Positions 33,260 through 45,315 are shown, counted from the first letter of the stretch. The stretch: 64,000 nt of DNA from Dasypus novemcinctus (GCF_030445035.2 NC_080694.1:68773147-68837146); one strand, 5' to 3'. Numbers and translations are program-made. Notes: generated from the letters alone by a model not told the origin.

Positions 33260-35916
33260 AATAAACAAGCTGCCCTAGATAGCAAGAGACTGAACGATAG
33301 GCTTGCAGGAAATCGGAGGGTGGAGGAAGGATATGAGCCGATGTCTGCAGGGGTGGAATTTAAGACGAGATGGTGGTAAGTATGAACACAAAGAAGAGAT
33401 AAAAGGGGGGCAAGGGGTTGCCTTTGCTTGGGGCTTTGCGGGTTTGAGGGTGGCTGGGGAGGGACGGGTGGGTAACGTTGCCCAAAAGTGGGGGGAGGGA
33501 GGGGTAGCATACGAACCAGGAGAGGGTCAGGTGTTGGTGGAGAGTAAAATGCCGAGAAAATCATATCAAAATATAATAAAGAGGGTTACCTGTTTAGAAT
33601 GCTCGGAGGGGAGGGTCTGATGCAGGACGGGCTCCTGGGTAATGTCTAAATGCTCATTCTGCCAGAGTGGGTGACACCATGGGGTAGAAACCCAAGTAGT
33701 GAGAGTGGGGGTGGACCCACATCCTGGGGAGGACTAATGCCATCCAATAGAGGGAAATGTATCCCTCGAGAGAAAGGGTGGCTCCCAGGGCATTGGGGCA
33801 GTTGAGCAAGTTAGGCCCTGAACACTATTCCATCTATCTCTGGAAGTGGCTCCTCAGGAAACGGAGGTTGGCTATCACTGAGGGCACTAAGGTGGAAGGG
33901 AAAATGGACGTTAAATGTGTGGAACCAAAGTAAATGGGGGGTAAGAGAGGAGTTTCTTGAGAGTACACAAGGATGGATATAAAACATGTAATATTACACC
34001 ATAACATATAGGAGATGACAGACTGATAATGTAAACCATAATGTAAAACATAGGATAACTAAAAATGTAAAGAACTGTGTATCCTAAAGTATGCACCATA
34101 ATGTAAATACAGATGTCACCTTGTTAGAAAGCTAATGTCTCAGACTCTGTACATCACTTTAAGTAAATATGATATGAATAGGGCGTAAGAGTATCACTGT
34201 GGAAGGGAAAAGGTTTTCTGGTGGATGTGTGGGAGTGCTGTATATTATATATATACATTGCTGTGGTCTAGGACTCCTGTGAAGAAAAGCTGAATAATTA
34301 GGGGGGGGGGGAAAAAAAATAGGATGTGGAAATTTTTTCAAGTCAACATTCTTTATCTAAGTTCTTTATCTAACTTTATCCAAGTTCTTTATCTATCCTT
34401 TAAACTCATCGCTATATGCCATTCCCTAGTAAGGGACCATGACATTATATTGGGCTTCAAATTTCAGGGAGTTCTGGATCACAGAGTGTTTCAACAATGG
34501 CAATGGAGGGATACTGGTATGGGATACCAATGACAGATGATATATGACTGACAGGGAGCTGTACAGAACATATGTCCAGGGTGCATGGTAATGTTTGGAT
34601 ATACTCATAGTGGCAACAATTAAAAACCACAGTAGGGGGGGTACTGGGTTCCCGGCCAGTGGTGCTCTGTCGTGGTCCCTAGGGGAGCAGCGACAGTCTC
34701 CCAGGTACAGTGGTGGGGACCGGGAGGGAGTGAGGGTTCAACAGTGAGCCCCTGATACTAATGACTATGCTTGTGAGCTGATAAACCCAAAATAATAACA
34801 AGGCCTAGAGCAACTTTGTGCCTGGGAATTTCCTTCTGTCAGCCTTCATGTTATTCAAATGTGGCCAGTCTCGAAGCCAAACTCAGCATGTAAATGCAAT
34901 GCCTTCCCCCCAGCGTGGGACATGACACCCGGGGATGAGCCTCCCTGGCAACGAGGGACCACTATCAACTACCAACTGATGATGCAACTGGAAAATGACC
35001 TTATACGGAAGGTTCAATGCGGATCAGCAGAATATCCATGTCTACATAAAATACCATGACTTTAAAATGCTGTTTGACCTAAAGTAAGGGGGAAATGGAA
35101 AGGAGAAATGAGTTTATATGGCTACGAGTTTCTAAAAAAGAGTCTGGAGGCTGGCAGAAGGTTTGCCCTCATGCACAACTGAGCAGAGTCAGAGAGACAG
35201 ATAAAGCAGATACAACCCCCAGATATTGGTTCCTTTGAGGGCTAAAGAGACCCATGGGAGTTATGGTCATGGCCGATGGGGTTAACTACCAGGGCAGATG
35301 GCCCCTCTTTGGAAATGGTGTTTATGTGTGATGAATCTGGACTCAGATGGGATCTCCCTTCATAAGACTTTCATGCTAATGTGCTGGAGGTGCAGTTAAT
35401 GTTGGGGTTTAAGATATATTTAGGGGATTTGAATCTCTGGACTGACAATGTGATAGCCAGATCCTGAGCCTCAACAGACTCCAGCACCTACAATCTGATT
35501 TATTGGACTTACCACACTCAGCTAAGATGGAGGTGAAGGACAACCACCACACCATGGAGCCTAGAGTGATTACAACTGAAAATGGGAGGATTGCATCCAG
35601 CATCCAGGTGGAATCTGAGCCTCCTCTTGACATAAAGGTGCAATGGACACAACCAATCCAGTGTCCACATAGAAGAGGTGGCATTGGATTGGGAAAAGTG
35701 GACATAATGGACAAAGGGTATGGGGAAAGGCAGGAAGAGATGAGAGGTGGAGGCGTCTTCGGGACATGGAGCTGCCCTGGATGGTGCTTCAGAGGTAATC
35801 ACCGGACATTGTAAATCCTCACAGGGCCTACATGATAAATAGAGGAGAGTATGGGCCATGATGTGAACCAATGTATATGAGGTGCAGAGGTGCCCAAAGA
35901 TGTACTTACCAAATCC
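33260..35916 (+). other. Unusually long L1 3' UTR (2.66 kb)
   Basis: It holds G-rich tracts at 33400-33500 and a polypurine run at about 34300-34318 (poly-G followed by poly-A). The distal 1.3 kb matches the older L1 3' ends at 2781-4441 and 38456-39432. It stops at ACCAAATCC followed by poly(A), about 180 bases before the ancestral end seen in those copies, and without a nearby AATAAA. No open frame of note. Confidence 0.85.
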
Positions 35917-36774
35917 AAAAAAAAAAAAAAAAAAAAAGAGACTAACCTCCTCTCTCCCACTCTGGAAGGTCCCACGATCGGTTCCTGGTGCCACCTAAAG
36001 GGAAGACAAGTAGACACAGAAGAATACATAGGGAATGGACACAGAGAGCAAACAGCGAGCACAAAAACAGCAAGGGGTGGGAGGGGAGATAAATAAATCT
36101 TTTTTAAAAACACACACGGGAGGCCTAGATCTTCAACCCAACAACCTATCTCCTTAGCTGTTTAGGCCTACAGGGCTATCAGCACCAAATCACAGGGCTA
36201 TCGGCACCAGGTCTCCAAGTCAACACGGCCCTGGACCGCACCCGTTTACTCACTTTTTGTCAACACTAGAGTATAAATGAATTGAATAACCTACCTTATT
36301 TCCGGTCTTAAGGCAACCTTGCCCTTTCTGCAGCGCGTTCTTTGATGCTTCCAAACCTTTACTGCCTCCCTCCTGCATCCACTGTCCAGCCTCCTGTCCA
36401 GCCTCCTTTTCTGAGCCCCTCTCGGAATGCACCATCTGCACATGCTCTCTCCACCTTGCTGTTATCCATATGGGATGCGGCATCAGCTTCCAGCTTAAAG
36501 CCTTCCTCCCCATCACATTCCTCAAAGTCATTGATGAAAGACTTCACATGAATGAGCCATCTAACTGCCCATCCTCTAACTCTTCCTGACACCCAGGTAT
36601 TAGTTTTTGCAATTTTCAGAGAGTGCTGTAAATAATTGTCAAGTGTTAATGAATCTTAATCTCAAACGAAGAACTCTTCGTTTAACTGGATCTTTGGGAC
36701 TAGTGATAGAAGACCCACGAACCCTCCTTGTTAGATTGCTTTTGTATTTCATGTGGCTACCCACAGGCCCTCAG

Positions 36775-36848
36775 CCAGTCACGTGGCCTCCTGGATAAAG
36801 TATCTGACGCTGGGCCAGGAGATTGAGGGTTTGGGTCCCTTTGTGGTC
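36775..36848 (+). pseudogene. tRNA-Arg pseudogene
   Basis: ACGTGGCCTCCTGGATAAAG, then TATCTGACGCTGGGCCAGG, then GATTGAGGGTTTGGGTCCCT, then TTGTGGTC follows nuclear tRNA-Arg (TCG/CCG type) along its whole length. The anticodon loop now reads CGCTGGG, the B box has GGTTTGGGTCC instead of GGTTCGAGTCC, and the acceptor stem mispairs. It is not an active tRNA gene. It has no SINE body attached. Confidence 0.75.
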
Positions 36849-37724
36849 ATTGTTTTCCTGTTCTGGTCCTCTGCCTGTCTATCTTAGTTTGGAAAAGGTG
36901 TTAAGTATGATAGCTGGCATTTTCCTTCTTGTTCTTATCAGTGTCTGGTTGCCCTTTTATACATAAAGATAAATTTGTCTTTAAAAGATACACCTAGGGT
37001 GCATGCTGCATGACAAGAACTATACAAATACATTGCAGAACGCGCACCTGTACTCAAGGAGCTTACCTTCTGCTGGATGAGGCAGTTAAAATCAATTAAA
37101 CACAGACACAAAATGGCTAAAATTTGTTTCAACTCCTAGGAAAGAATAAGAAGCAGGCAGAGATAAAGAATAAGGAATGGCCCTTTTGAAGGGATATTCA
37201 AACTGAAGTGAAGGATGAGCTTATTCCAGGCAGCTAACTTGCTGAGAACCTGAAAGCACCTGGATTTCTCAAAGTTCAGATCCTGAACGTTGGGGGTAGG
37301 TAGGGCGTCACTACAACTAAAAGAACAAGGTGTCTGCCTAGGATTCTCCATGACTAAGACTGAACATGGTTGGAAATTGGTGTCCTATGGGCTTTCACTG
37401 CCTCCCAGTGATCTCAGAGAGAAGCCTAAAGGCTGAAACCACCAAGGGCTTTTATCCCAAATGGAACAGTCCTGAGTTAATTTTATAAGTATCTTCATGG
37501 TAGGTTCAGTTTTAGCAAAAGGGCAAATACCACAAATGAATCTGAAGATTGCTGTAGAGAAATAGTGAAAGCTGGATGAAGTCCTGATCCTTTAAAATTA
37601 AGCTCCAGATTTCTCAAGGAAAAAGAAGCTCAAATTAACTCTTGAGAATGATTGAAATTATATGGTGATTGAATAACATTACTTAAGAAAAATGCAACAC
37701 CTAGATTTAACACAGCAGCAGCAA

Positions 37725-37900
37725 ACATTTACTGAATGCATGCACTATGCCTGCACTATTCCAACTATGAGTTATTATCATTCCTATTTTATGGATATAA
37801 AAACTGAGGTCCAAAGAAGGGGGTGATTTCTTGCCCAGAAGTGTACAACTCATAAGGGGTAAAGTTGGAAACTGTGTCAAAACATGCTAATTCTGGAACT
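37725..37900 (-). repeat. MIR SINE
   Basis: The reverse of the MIR core is visible: ATTATCATTCCTATTTTATGG, AACTGAGGTCCAAAGAAGG and CTTGCCCAGAAGTGTACAAC. It is an ancient, mammal-wide SINE. Confidence 0.65.
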
Positions 37901-38455
37901 CAGGCTCAATGTTAAAACAACTTTTTTCATTTTTGTTGCTGTTTATTGGCATGATGCAGTTTTAAATGATGCACAGCCTCTTCCCTGGCTTCCCAAGAAT
38001 GAGATATCCATGACCAAAAAAAAAAAAAAGGATGAAAATGGGGTTAAAATAATGTATTGTGTCATTTCGATAGAATGCTGCCTCTCTACATAATATTTAT
38101 GAATACGTTGTTTCAGACTGAAATCAGATTTGGAGACTCATCCTGTGGTATCCCTGCAAGCCTTCTGCCTCATTTACACCCACTCTCAATGGCAAGAGAG
38201 GGGGAGGCTGTAGCTTGGCTGCCCAAAGAACCTGCTGTTCTATGCTGGGTATTCTGCACCATTTAACACACACTTCAGAAGCTTAACAGGTCAAGTGTTC
38301 CTCTATTACCTTCCCCAGAGTTTTTAGCTAGGACCAATCACGTAACCTGGGCTGCAGCCATCAGATCCACTTACAAGCAAGTTGTCATGGTCCCTGCTTC
38401 AATCCCAGTTACCTTCCAGAACACAAAATAAAAAATATAAGGAAGGCATCCATCA

Positions 38456-39432
38456 GCCATGTGGGATCTATGCCCCCTCTCGATATAGAGGTGGAGTGGA
38501 CATCACGATCCCAGGGTCCACAGGATGAAGGAATAAAATATGAATTAGAGTAGACTTACTGGTATTGTACTGTAGAACTATTGTGACTAGCAATGAAAGA
38601 AATTGTAGCATTGATGTGGAGAAAGTGGCCATGGTAGTTGTTGAGGGCAGGGAAAGGGAAGAAGAGATATGGTGTGGGGACATCTTTGGGAACTTGGAGT
38701 TGTCCTGGGTGGGTCTGCAGGGACAGATGCTGGACATTATATATCCTGCCATGGCCTACTGGGTGGACTGGGGAGAGTGTAAATTACAATGTAAACCATT
38801 ATCCATGTGGTGCAGCAGTGCTCCAAAATGTATTCACCAAATGCAATGAATGTGCCACACTGATGAAAGAGGTTGTTGATGTGGGAGGAGTGGGGGTGGG
38901 GTAGTGTGTGGAGTATATGGGTATCTCTTATATTTTTATTTATTTATTTATTTATTTTTAATTTCTCTGCCCTTGCCCCCCCGCCCCAGTTGTCTGATCT
39001 CTGTGTCCATTTGCTGCATGTTCTTTCTTTGTCCGCTTCTGTTGTTATCAGCGGCACGGGAATCTGTGTTTCTTTTTGTTGTGTCATCTTTTACTTGCTG
39101 TGTCAGCTCTCCGTGTGTGCAGGGTGCCATTCCTGGGCAGGCTGCACTTTCTTTTGTGCCGGGCGGCTCTCCTTACAAGGCACACTCCTTGCGCGTGGGG
39201 CTCCCCTACGTGGGGGACACCCCTGCGTGGCAGGGCACTCCTTGCGCACATCAGCCCTGCACATGGGCCAGCTCCCCACGGGTCAAGGAGGCCCAGGGTT
39301 TGAACCTCAGACCTCCCATGTGTGATAGACGGCCCTCACCACTGGGCCAAGTCCGCTTCCCATATTTTTTTAATGTAACATTTTTCATGATCTATGTATC
39401 TTCAAAAAAATACAATTAAAAAATTGATGCAA
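38456..39432 (+). mobile_element. L1 3' UTR fragment, interrupted by a DAS SINE
   Basis: It matches the terminal ~550 bases of the old L1 3' UTR (GATATAGAGGTGGAGTGGAC to ATGTAACATTTTTCATG plus A-rich tail) on both sides of the SINE at 38938-39361. Noncoding. Confidence 0.85.
38938..39361 (-). repeat. DAS SINE, antisense, nested in an L1 3' end
   Basis: A TTTA-rich reversed tail is followed by the GC-rich body and reversed tRNA-like head (CCACTGGGCCAAGTCCGC). Direct repeats ATATTTTT lie at 38930-38937 and 39362-39369. Confidence 0.88.
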
Positions 39433-40151
39433 AAAAAAATCTAAGGAAGGGAACTGAAAGCTGAGGGCACTGAAAAATCGACTTACAGAGGGGACTGTGG
39501 CTGTTTCTTTTACAATCCATGGGTTACAGTCAATCTTGCCTACTTGCTTTCTGTCTAAAGCCTTAATCTGCCAAGAGCTCTATCCTCCTAAATGATGAAA
39601 AAGAAGTGAGAAGGAGAGAGGGGTGAAAAGTACACTCCATCCGTGGGTGGCCACTGGTTCATAAATGCAGATTCCAGCAATGCATGTGGTGAAGTTGTCA
39701 CTTAACTGTAATGAAAGTATAAAAATGCAGACCATGTAATGAGTTTTTCACAAAATTAGATATACTTAAAGAAGGGTCCTTAATTCTTCGATCACCTCTT
39801 TAGGTTTCTGATATTAGAAATAATATTTTTCTCAATACAGTAGAGCATAAGATTACTAATAAAAGTTGTAGTTTCAGAACAAAAGCTTTAGATTTAAGTA
39901 AAGCACATCAAACACCATCAAAGTAAGTGGCTGCCACCTGCGGCGTGCTGCGTGTGCTACTGTGAGGAAATGGTTGGTACCTGCGAAGCCAAGAGCTCCT
40001 GCCTTCATCACTAGACCCACAGCCCTTCTGCCGCTTCCTGCCACCCTCCCTGCACCCTTGGCTCATGCAGGAAAATGGGCCTCTGGCCAAAGACGATCAA
40101 GGAGTCCCGGCCTTGCCTGCTCTTCACTCTTCACCTTCCTTAATTCCCTTT

Positions 40152-40262
40152 GCTGTAGGAGGTGTGTGTAGCTTAGTGGTTGAACACCCGCCTTCCATTT
40201 ACAAGGTCACAGTTTCAACACCCCTCTCTGCCTCCCAAAAACAAAGTAGACAGTAGTGAGTA
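40152..40262 (+). repeat. tRNA-derived SINE monomer
   Basis: GGTGTGTGTAGCTTAGTGG (A box), AGTTTCAACACCCC (decayed B box) and an A-rich tail with AGTAGTGAGTAGT. It is short and old. Confidence 0.6.
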
Positions 40263-42369
40263 GTAATATATTAATAATTTTCCATTAAGGTGGAAAAAAA
40301 GAGAAGGAAGTATAGTAGGACATGAAAGAAACTAGACAAAAGGTACTATTGTTTGACTTCACCTATACAAACTATAAATACAAATAAATTAGAAACACGA
40401 AAACAAAACAGCACCTTTGTACTGCCGGGGCAACTTAGAGAGATTGAGAGGTGATTATTAAGGGGTAGAGCTTTTCTGTTTGCTTTTTATTATTTTTATT
40501 ACTGGAATAATGAAAATGCTGTAATAATGACTGAAGTGATGAATGCATATTTCAATCATTATTGATTATATCAAATACTATTGATTGTACATTTTTGATG
40601 GATTGTATGTATCAATAAAATTGATTTTTCAAAAACCTAGCACTTTGTAAACACGATGAATAACCTTCTGGAGTATTTTTAGCTTTATAAAAACTGAAAT
40701 TTTTTATTGTAAAATATAATTGTCATTAGAAAACGCACAAGGCATATCTTTGTCAAAGTATATTCTTCCTTGTTTCACAGAATTACATTTTCAAAAAGTT
40801 TTCATAATGAAGTTGTTTATTAAAAACTTCTGAATGATGTGTTTGGGGGGGGGGGGGAGTGGATGCAAAATAAGTCCATACCAGATTTTACTGAACGTTA
40901 AGGACCCAAAGGTCATTGGAGAGGAAAATAAGAATCCGACTTTCCTCCTTTTGGGGAACACGTGCCCAGATACAGTGTAATACAGTTCACCTCTTCACTG
41001 CCCAATATCCATATGCAGTATTTTACATGGAATGTTACATGTTACATGTAACTGCATTTTAGTGTTTACTCAGCCTTGGGTCTACAATGAGATCATTTCT
41101 TTTTGGCAGGGAAAATTATTTGTAATCACAGATGCTTTCTCATCTCAACCACTTCCAATTTGCATAAAATTCAAGTTGAGCTGGGTATGGGTCAGATTTC
41201 AAATGAACAAGTTAGAATATATTTTCAAAAACTTAGCAATTGAGAGGTTGCTAAAGGGAGGACATCCTCACAACGTGCCAGCTCTGCGAGGCCTGGAATA
41301 AGGGGCAGGTGTTGAGAGAAGACACTGTAAACCAAAGCTCAAGTGGGATATAGTGACTCTATTGCAACCCCAAAAAGCAGGGAGAGAGAATTTTAAAAAG
41401 TAAGGGCTGAGCTTCAGGACTACAGTTAGATGCAGAGCTTTCATATTCACAAAACAGCTTTTATTGGTACTATTTTCCAGGTACCATGCGAGGCTCTGAT
41501 CATTTGAAACTAAATAAAAGACACAATTCCTCCTTCAAGGAGATTAGCCTAGATAGGAAGAATGTCAAATATACAACAGCACACTGTAGGGCAACTAAAA
41601 TTACGACAGCGGCCCCCGCAGCGCAGGATGGGGACGTACTAGATGATCTGAAACAGTCTTGAGGGTCAGTTACACACGCATGTAAAATGCCGCTGTTTTC
41701 CTTAACAACACTAGCTAGAAAACGAAGAAAGAAAGCAAAAAAGCTGGCACCCTCCCCCGCCTGGTCCTTGTTCACCGAGGTTTCTGTGAAGCGGGTAGGG
41801 GAGAGGAGTAAGGGGTAAGTATTTTCACAGGTGTCCTCACTGAGAACTGGCAGGTGATTACAAGCTAGCAGGCCAGGGGGTCAGGGGACGCGGGGATGGG
41901 GAGTGTTCTCTCTACTATTTATGGACCCCCTGAAGCATCACCCTGTCCACTCACCAAGGAATAGGTACAACCTGGGTCCTTGGACGGTAAGGGAGACCAA
42001 GGGAGGGTCAGAGGTATGACAGGAGGATAAAGTGCAAGCAAAGCTCTGCTTTGTGGTAAGTTTTGAGTCTGTTTAATGCATTTTTATTTTTACCACAGAA
42101 GAGGGAGGAATGCAGCTGAATCAGAAATTACACTGTCTGAAAATGATGATAAAACAACAAATATTTAGCTTTCACCTGGAAAACAATTTAATTCCTTTTA
42201 AGGAGTTCACTATAAATGATAAAGAGTAATAATAATTAACGATAATCAAAAGATTAACAAAGCCTTGCTTTAACTCTGCACAATTATAAATCTCGACATC
42301 TATATTTCAGATAGACAAAACAAGCAATAACTATCTCTTTACACTGCATGATAGTAAAATAAAGAAATG

Positions 42370-44685
42370 TGTCATTTTGAAACATTTTATTTTGAAATAC
42401 TTTCAAACATACAGGACAGTTAACAAAAATAATACAAACCCTATACAGAGAACTCTGACATACCCCTACCTTTGCAGATACCCAGATCCACCAGTTTTAA
42501 CATTTTGCCACATTTGTTCTATCTAGCTATCTAGCTATCTATCTGTTGTCGATTTATCAGTCCATTTTCTGAACACAGGTGTGAGTTGTACACATCATGC
42601 TCCTTGAATACTTAATATGCCATATACATTTCTAAGAACAAGGATATCGACTTAATGTAATCACCTTAAGTGCAGATATTAAATTCAAGAAATTTAACAC
42701 TGATATAAAATTTACACTTTACATTCCAATTTTTTCATATGTCCCTTTAAACCTTTGCTTCTTCTTTCTTAGATACCATCCAGAATCATGTATTGCATTT
42801 AATTGTCCTTGTCTCTTCATTCTTTTTTTTTTTAATTATTTGGGAACATATGCACACCATAAGCCTTCCCATTTCAACCACTCCCAAGCATACCATTCAA
42901 TTGGATCAATCACAGTTATAATATTGTAGAACCCTTACCACCTTCCATTACTAAAATTTTCCTACCCCCTAAAACAAAAAACCCTATATCCATTACACAC
43001 TAAATTCTCATTTCCCATGGCCCTCGCCTCTGGCAACCTGTACTCTAATTTCTGTGTCTGTGAGCTTACATATTCTCTGATATTTTCTTAGTAATTACCA
43101 GGGGGCTTCAATTTAACTCTCTTAAATCTGTAATAATCTTGTTTGCTTTAATACCAACTTCACTTCAGTAGTAAACATAAGCTATGTTCCAATACCCCTC
43201 CACCCCCCACTTTTATGTCACAATTTACATTTATACATTATGAATCCAAAATCATTGATTTATCATTATTTTGTATATTTGCTTTTTAGATCACGTAGGA
43301 GGTAAAAAGTGGAGTTACAAATAAAAAAATAAAGGGAAGCGAATGTGGCTCAAGTGATAGAGCTTCCCCCTACCATATGCAAGGACCTGGGTTCTATCCC
43401 TGAGGCCTCCTGGTGAAAAAGAAAAAGCGTGCCCTTGCGGCGAGTGAGTGCCCGCATGCTGAGCCAGTGCCCTGCGCAAGTGAGTCACATAGCAAGATGA
43501 TGACGCATCAAAAGAGAGACAAGGGGAGAGTCAAGGTGAAGCGCAGCAGAAACCAGGAACTGAGGTGGCACAACTGACAGGTAACCTCTCTCCCCATCAG
43601 AGGTCTCCAGGATAAAATCCCAGTGAATCCTAGAAGAGAGTAAATGAGAAAAGAAGACAAATTCTTCAAATTTTGTTTATCTGAGAATGTCTTAATCTCT
43701 CCCTCATAGTGTATTGGATATACAATTCTGGTTGGCAGTTTTTTGCATTTCAGCTTTTTAAATATCTTATCCTACTGTCTTCTTGTTTCCATGGTTTCTG
43801 CTGAGAAATTGGCACTTAATTTTATTGAGGCTCTCTCGTACATGACATGTTGCTTCTCTCTTGTGAATTCTACCTTCTGCATTTGACAACCTGATTGTAA
43901 TATGGACTTATCCTGCCTGGAATTCAGTGAACCTACATCATTGGATATAGGTATTAATTAGGTCTTTCATTAAATTGGGGGAGTTTTCAGTCATTATTTC
44001 TTTCTCTGCCCCTTTCTCTTTTTCTCCTCCTTCTGGAACTCCTGCAATGTGTATCAACTTGCAGGCTGTGTTTTTGCAGATTGTCCTGTAAAGGTACTCC
44101 CCTTCAGAGCTAATCCTTATATGAGAATAGTTTCAGGCCAAAGAATCCCTGATCCTTTCTGCACTTGCACTCTGTCTTGGGGTGGCCCTAGGAATTCCCA
44201 TTATAGGGTTTTACGTCCTCTCTTCCCTAGAAGGGTCTCCTCACAGTCCTGGCACTGTACTGCTATTCTACAGTCAGCAATCTCTTGCCTCAGGCAGCCA
44301 CTCGACTCCTCTCCTAAACAATCCTGTAAGCGAGCTCAGGAACTTCCTTCTACCTGTAGGGCAAGTTCTGGGGAGATGAGTCCAACAGATTGGGCCAGAC
44401 ATACAAGCTCCCAGCATGTGCACAAGGGCCACTCTGCTCCCTCTGGAAAAGGAAAATAATCTGCAGGGGCTGGCACTTCACTGAGCGGGGCGCAGTTATG
44501 GCACCATAGGATCCTACAGCTTTTTAAGTAGGCTTTTTCATGATTTCATGCTCACCCTGTTAACTGCAGTCCTTTAAGTGTATCCTGCAGCACTGAAAAA
44601 GATGTTTCAGTTCTTGCTGGTTGTTGAAAGCTTCTGTGGGACAGAGCCCTGAAGCATCTCACTCTACCATCTTGACCCAAGAAAT
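42370..44685 (-). mobile_element. HAL1/L1M-type element, antisense, near full length
   Basis: The minus strand starts near GGGTCAAGATGGTAGAGTG (44680), a typical L1-like 5' end. It passes through ORF1-like decayed sequence and ends in the same old 3' UTR as the copy at 13438 (TTTTATTTTGAAATACTTTC reversed, 42388). ORF2 is missing. It is interrupted by a SINE at 43332. Confidence 0.65.
43332..43600 (+). repeat. DAS SINE inserted in the HAL1
   Basis: GGGAAGCGAATGTGGCTCAA head, GGGTTCTATCCC B box, and a body ending GGCACAACTGACAGGTAACC. It lies between two halves of the HAL1 3' and ORF1 regions. Confidence 0.75.
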
Positions 44686-44884
44686 ATGTGACTTTTGATA
44701 GAGACTACAAGTACAATCTTACTTCCAACTTTAGTTATTTCATTAATAAACATATTTGATCACCTCTCTGGGTTGTAAATATTTCATCTTTTTTAGTTCA
44801 ATGTTTCCCAAAAAGAGGTAATACTGCCACTTTGGATGAAACAATTCTTTCTTTATATTAAAGAATATATATATACATTTTCTT

Positions 44885-44967
44885 ATTTTAGGAGGTACTA
44901 GGGATTGAACCTGGGACCCTACACATAGGAAAGAGGTGTTCAAACCATTGAGCTATACCCACTCCCT
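44885..44967 (-). repeat. tRNA-derived SINE monomer, antisense
   Basis: The reverse complement reads GGGAGTGGGTATAGCTCAAT...GGTTCAATCCCTAGTACCTCC, a near tRNA-like unit with an A-rich tail at its 3' side. Confidence 0.65.
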
Positions 44968-45225
44968 CATTTTATGATGTATAATTACAATATACATTAT
45001 ATTACAATATACCATAATTCTGTCCACAGTATATACTATTATATATATACAATAATGTTTATAATTTCTGGATTCCAAACACAAAATTAAAGTGGCACAC
45101 CCCAGTCATTGTAATAACCAAAATGCCCTCAAACATAATACATTTCCAAATGCATAATAGAAGGTCGCAATGGCCTGGCTTGTGACCCACTGCGTATTAG
45201 CACAGGTGAAGAATTATACCAGGAA

Positions 45226-45315
45226 ATTGATGTGGCTCAGTGGTTAATGCCAGCTTCCCATATACAAGGTCCTGGGTTCAATCCCTGGTCCCATTACCTC
45301 ATAGAAAAAAAATTA
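45226..45315 (+). repeat. tRNA-derived SINE monomer
   Basis: ATTGATGTGGCTCAGTGG and GGGTTCAATCCCTGGTCCC, followed by an A-rich tail. Confidence 0.65.

Larger units (their letters stand above)
26144..35935 (+). mobile_element. L1: Full-length, structurally intact young L1 (LINE-1)
   Basis: The element has a 5' UTR (26144-28397), ORF1 (28398-29366), a 74-base spacer, ORF2 (29441-33259), a 3' UTR (33260-35916) and a poly(A) run of about 20 bases. It is bounded by the 14-bp duplication AAGAGACTAACCTC (26130-26143 and 35936-35949). Both ORFs are open over their full length and every catalytic residue checked is present, so it could still be competent. At about 9.8 kb it is longer than the 6-7.5 kb usual for primate and mouse L1 because both UTRs are long. 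The first bases, GGGGGGCAAGATGGCGGC, hold a YY1-type core as in other mammalian L1s, which supports a true 5' end rather than truncation. Confidence 0.97.
25886..36112 (+). repeat. DAS SINE split by the full-length L1
   Basis: The head and body occupy 25886-26143 (GTTCAAGTGATTGGGCTCC, CTACCACATGGGAGGTCC). The tail (CTCTCTCCCACTCTGGAAGG... AGATAAATAAATC) resumes at 35950-36112. The two halves join seamlessly once one copy of AAGAGACTAACCTC and the L1 are removed. The SINE at 51011 shows the uninterrupted order. Confidence 0.93.
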
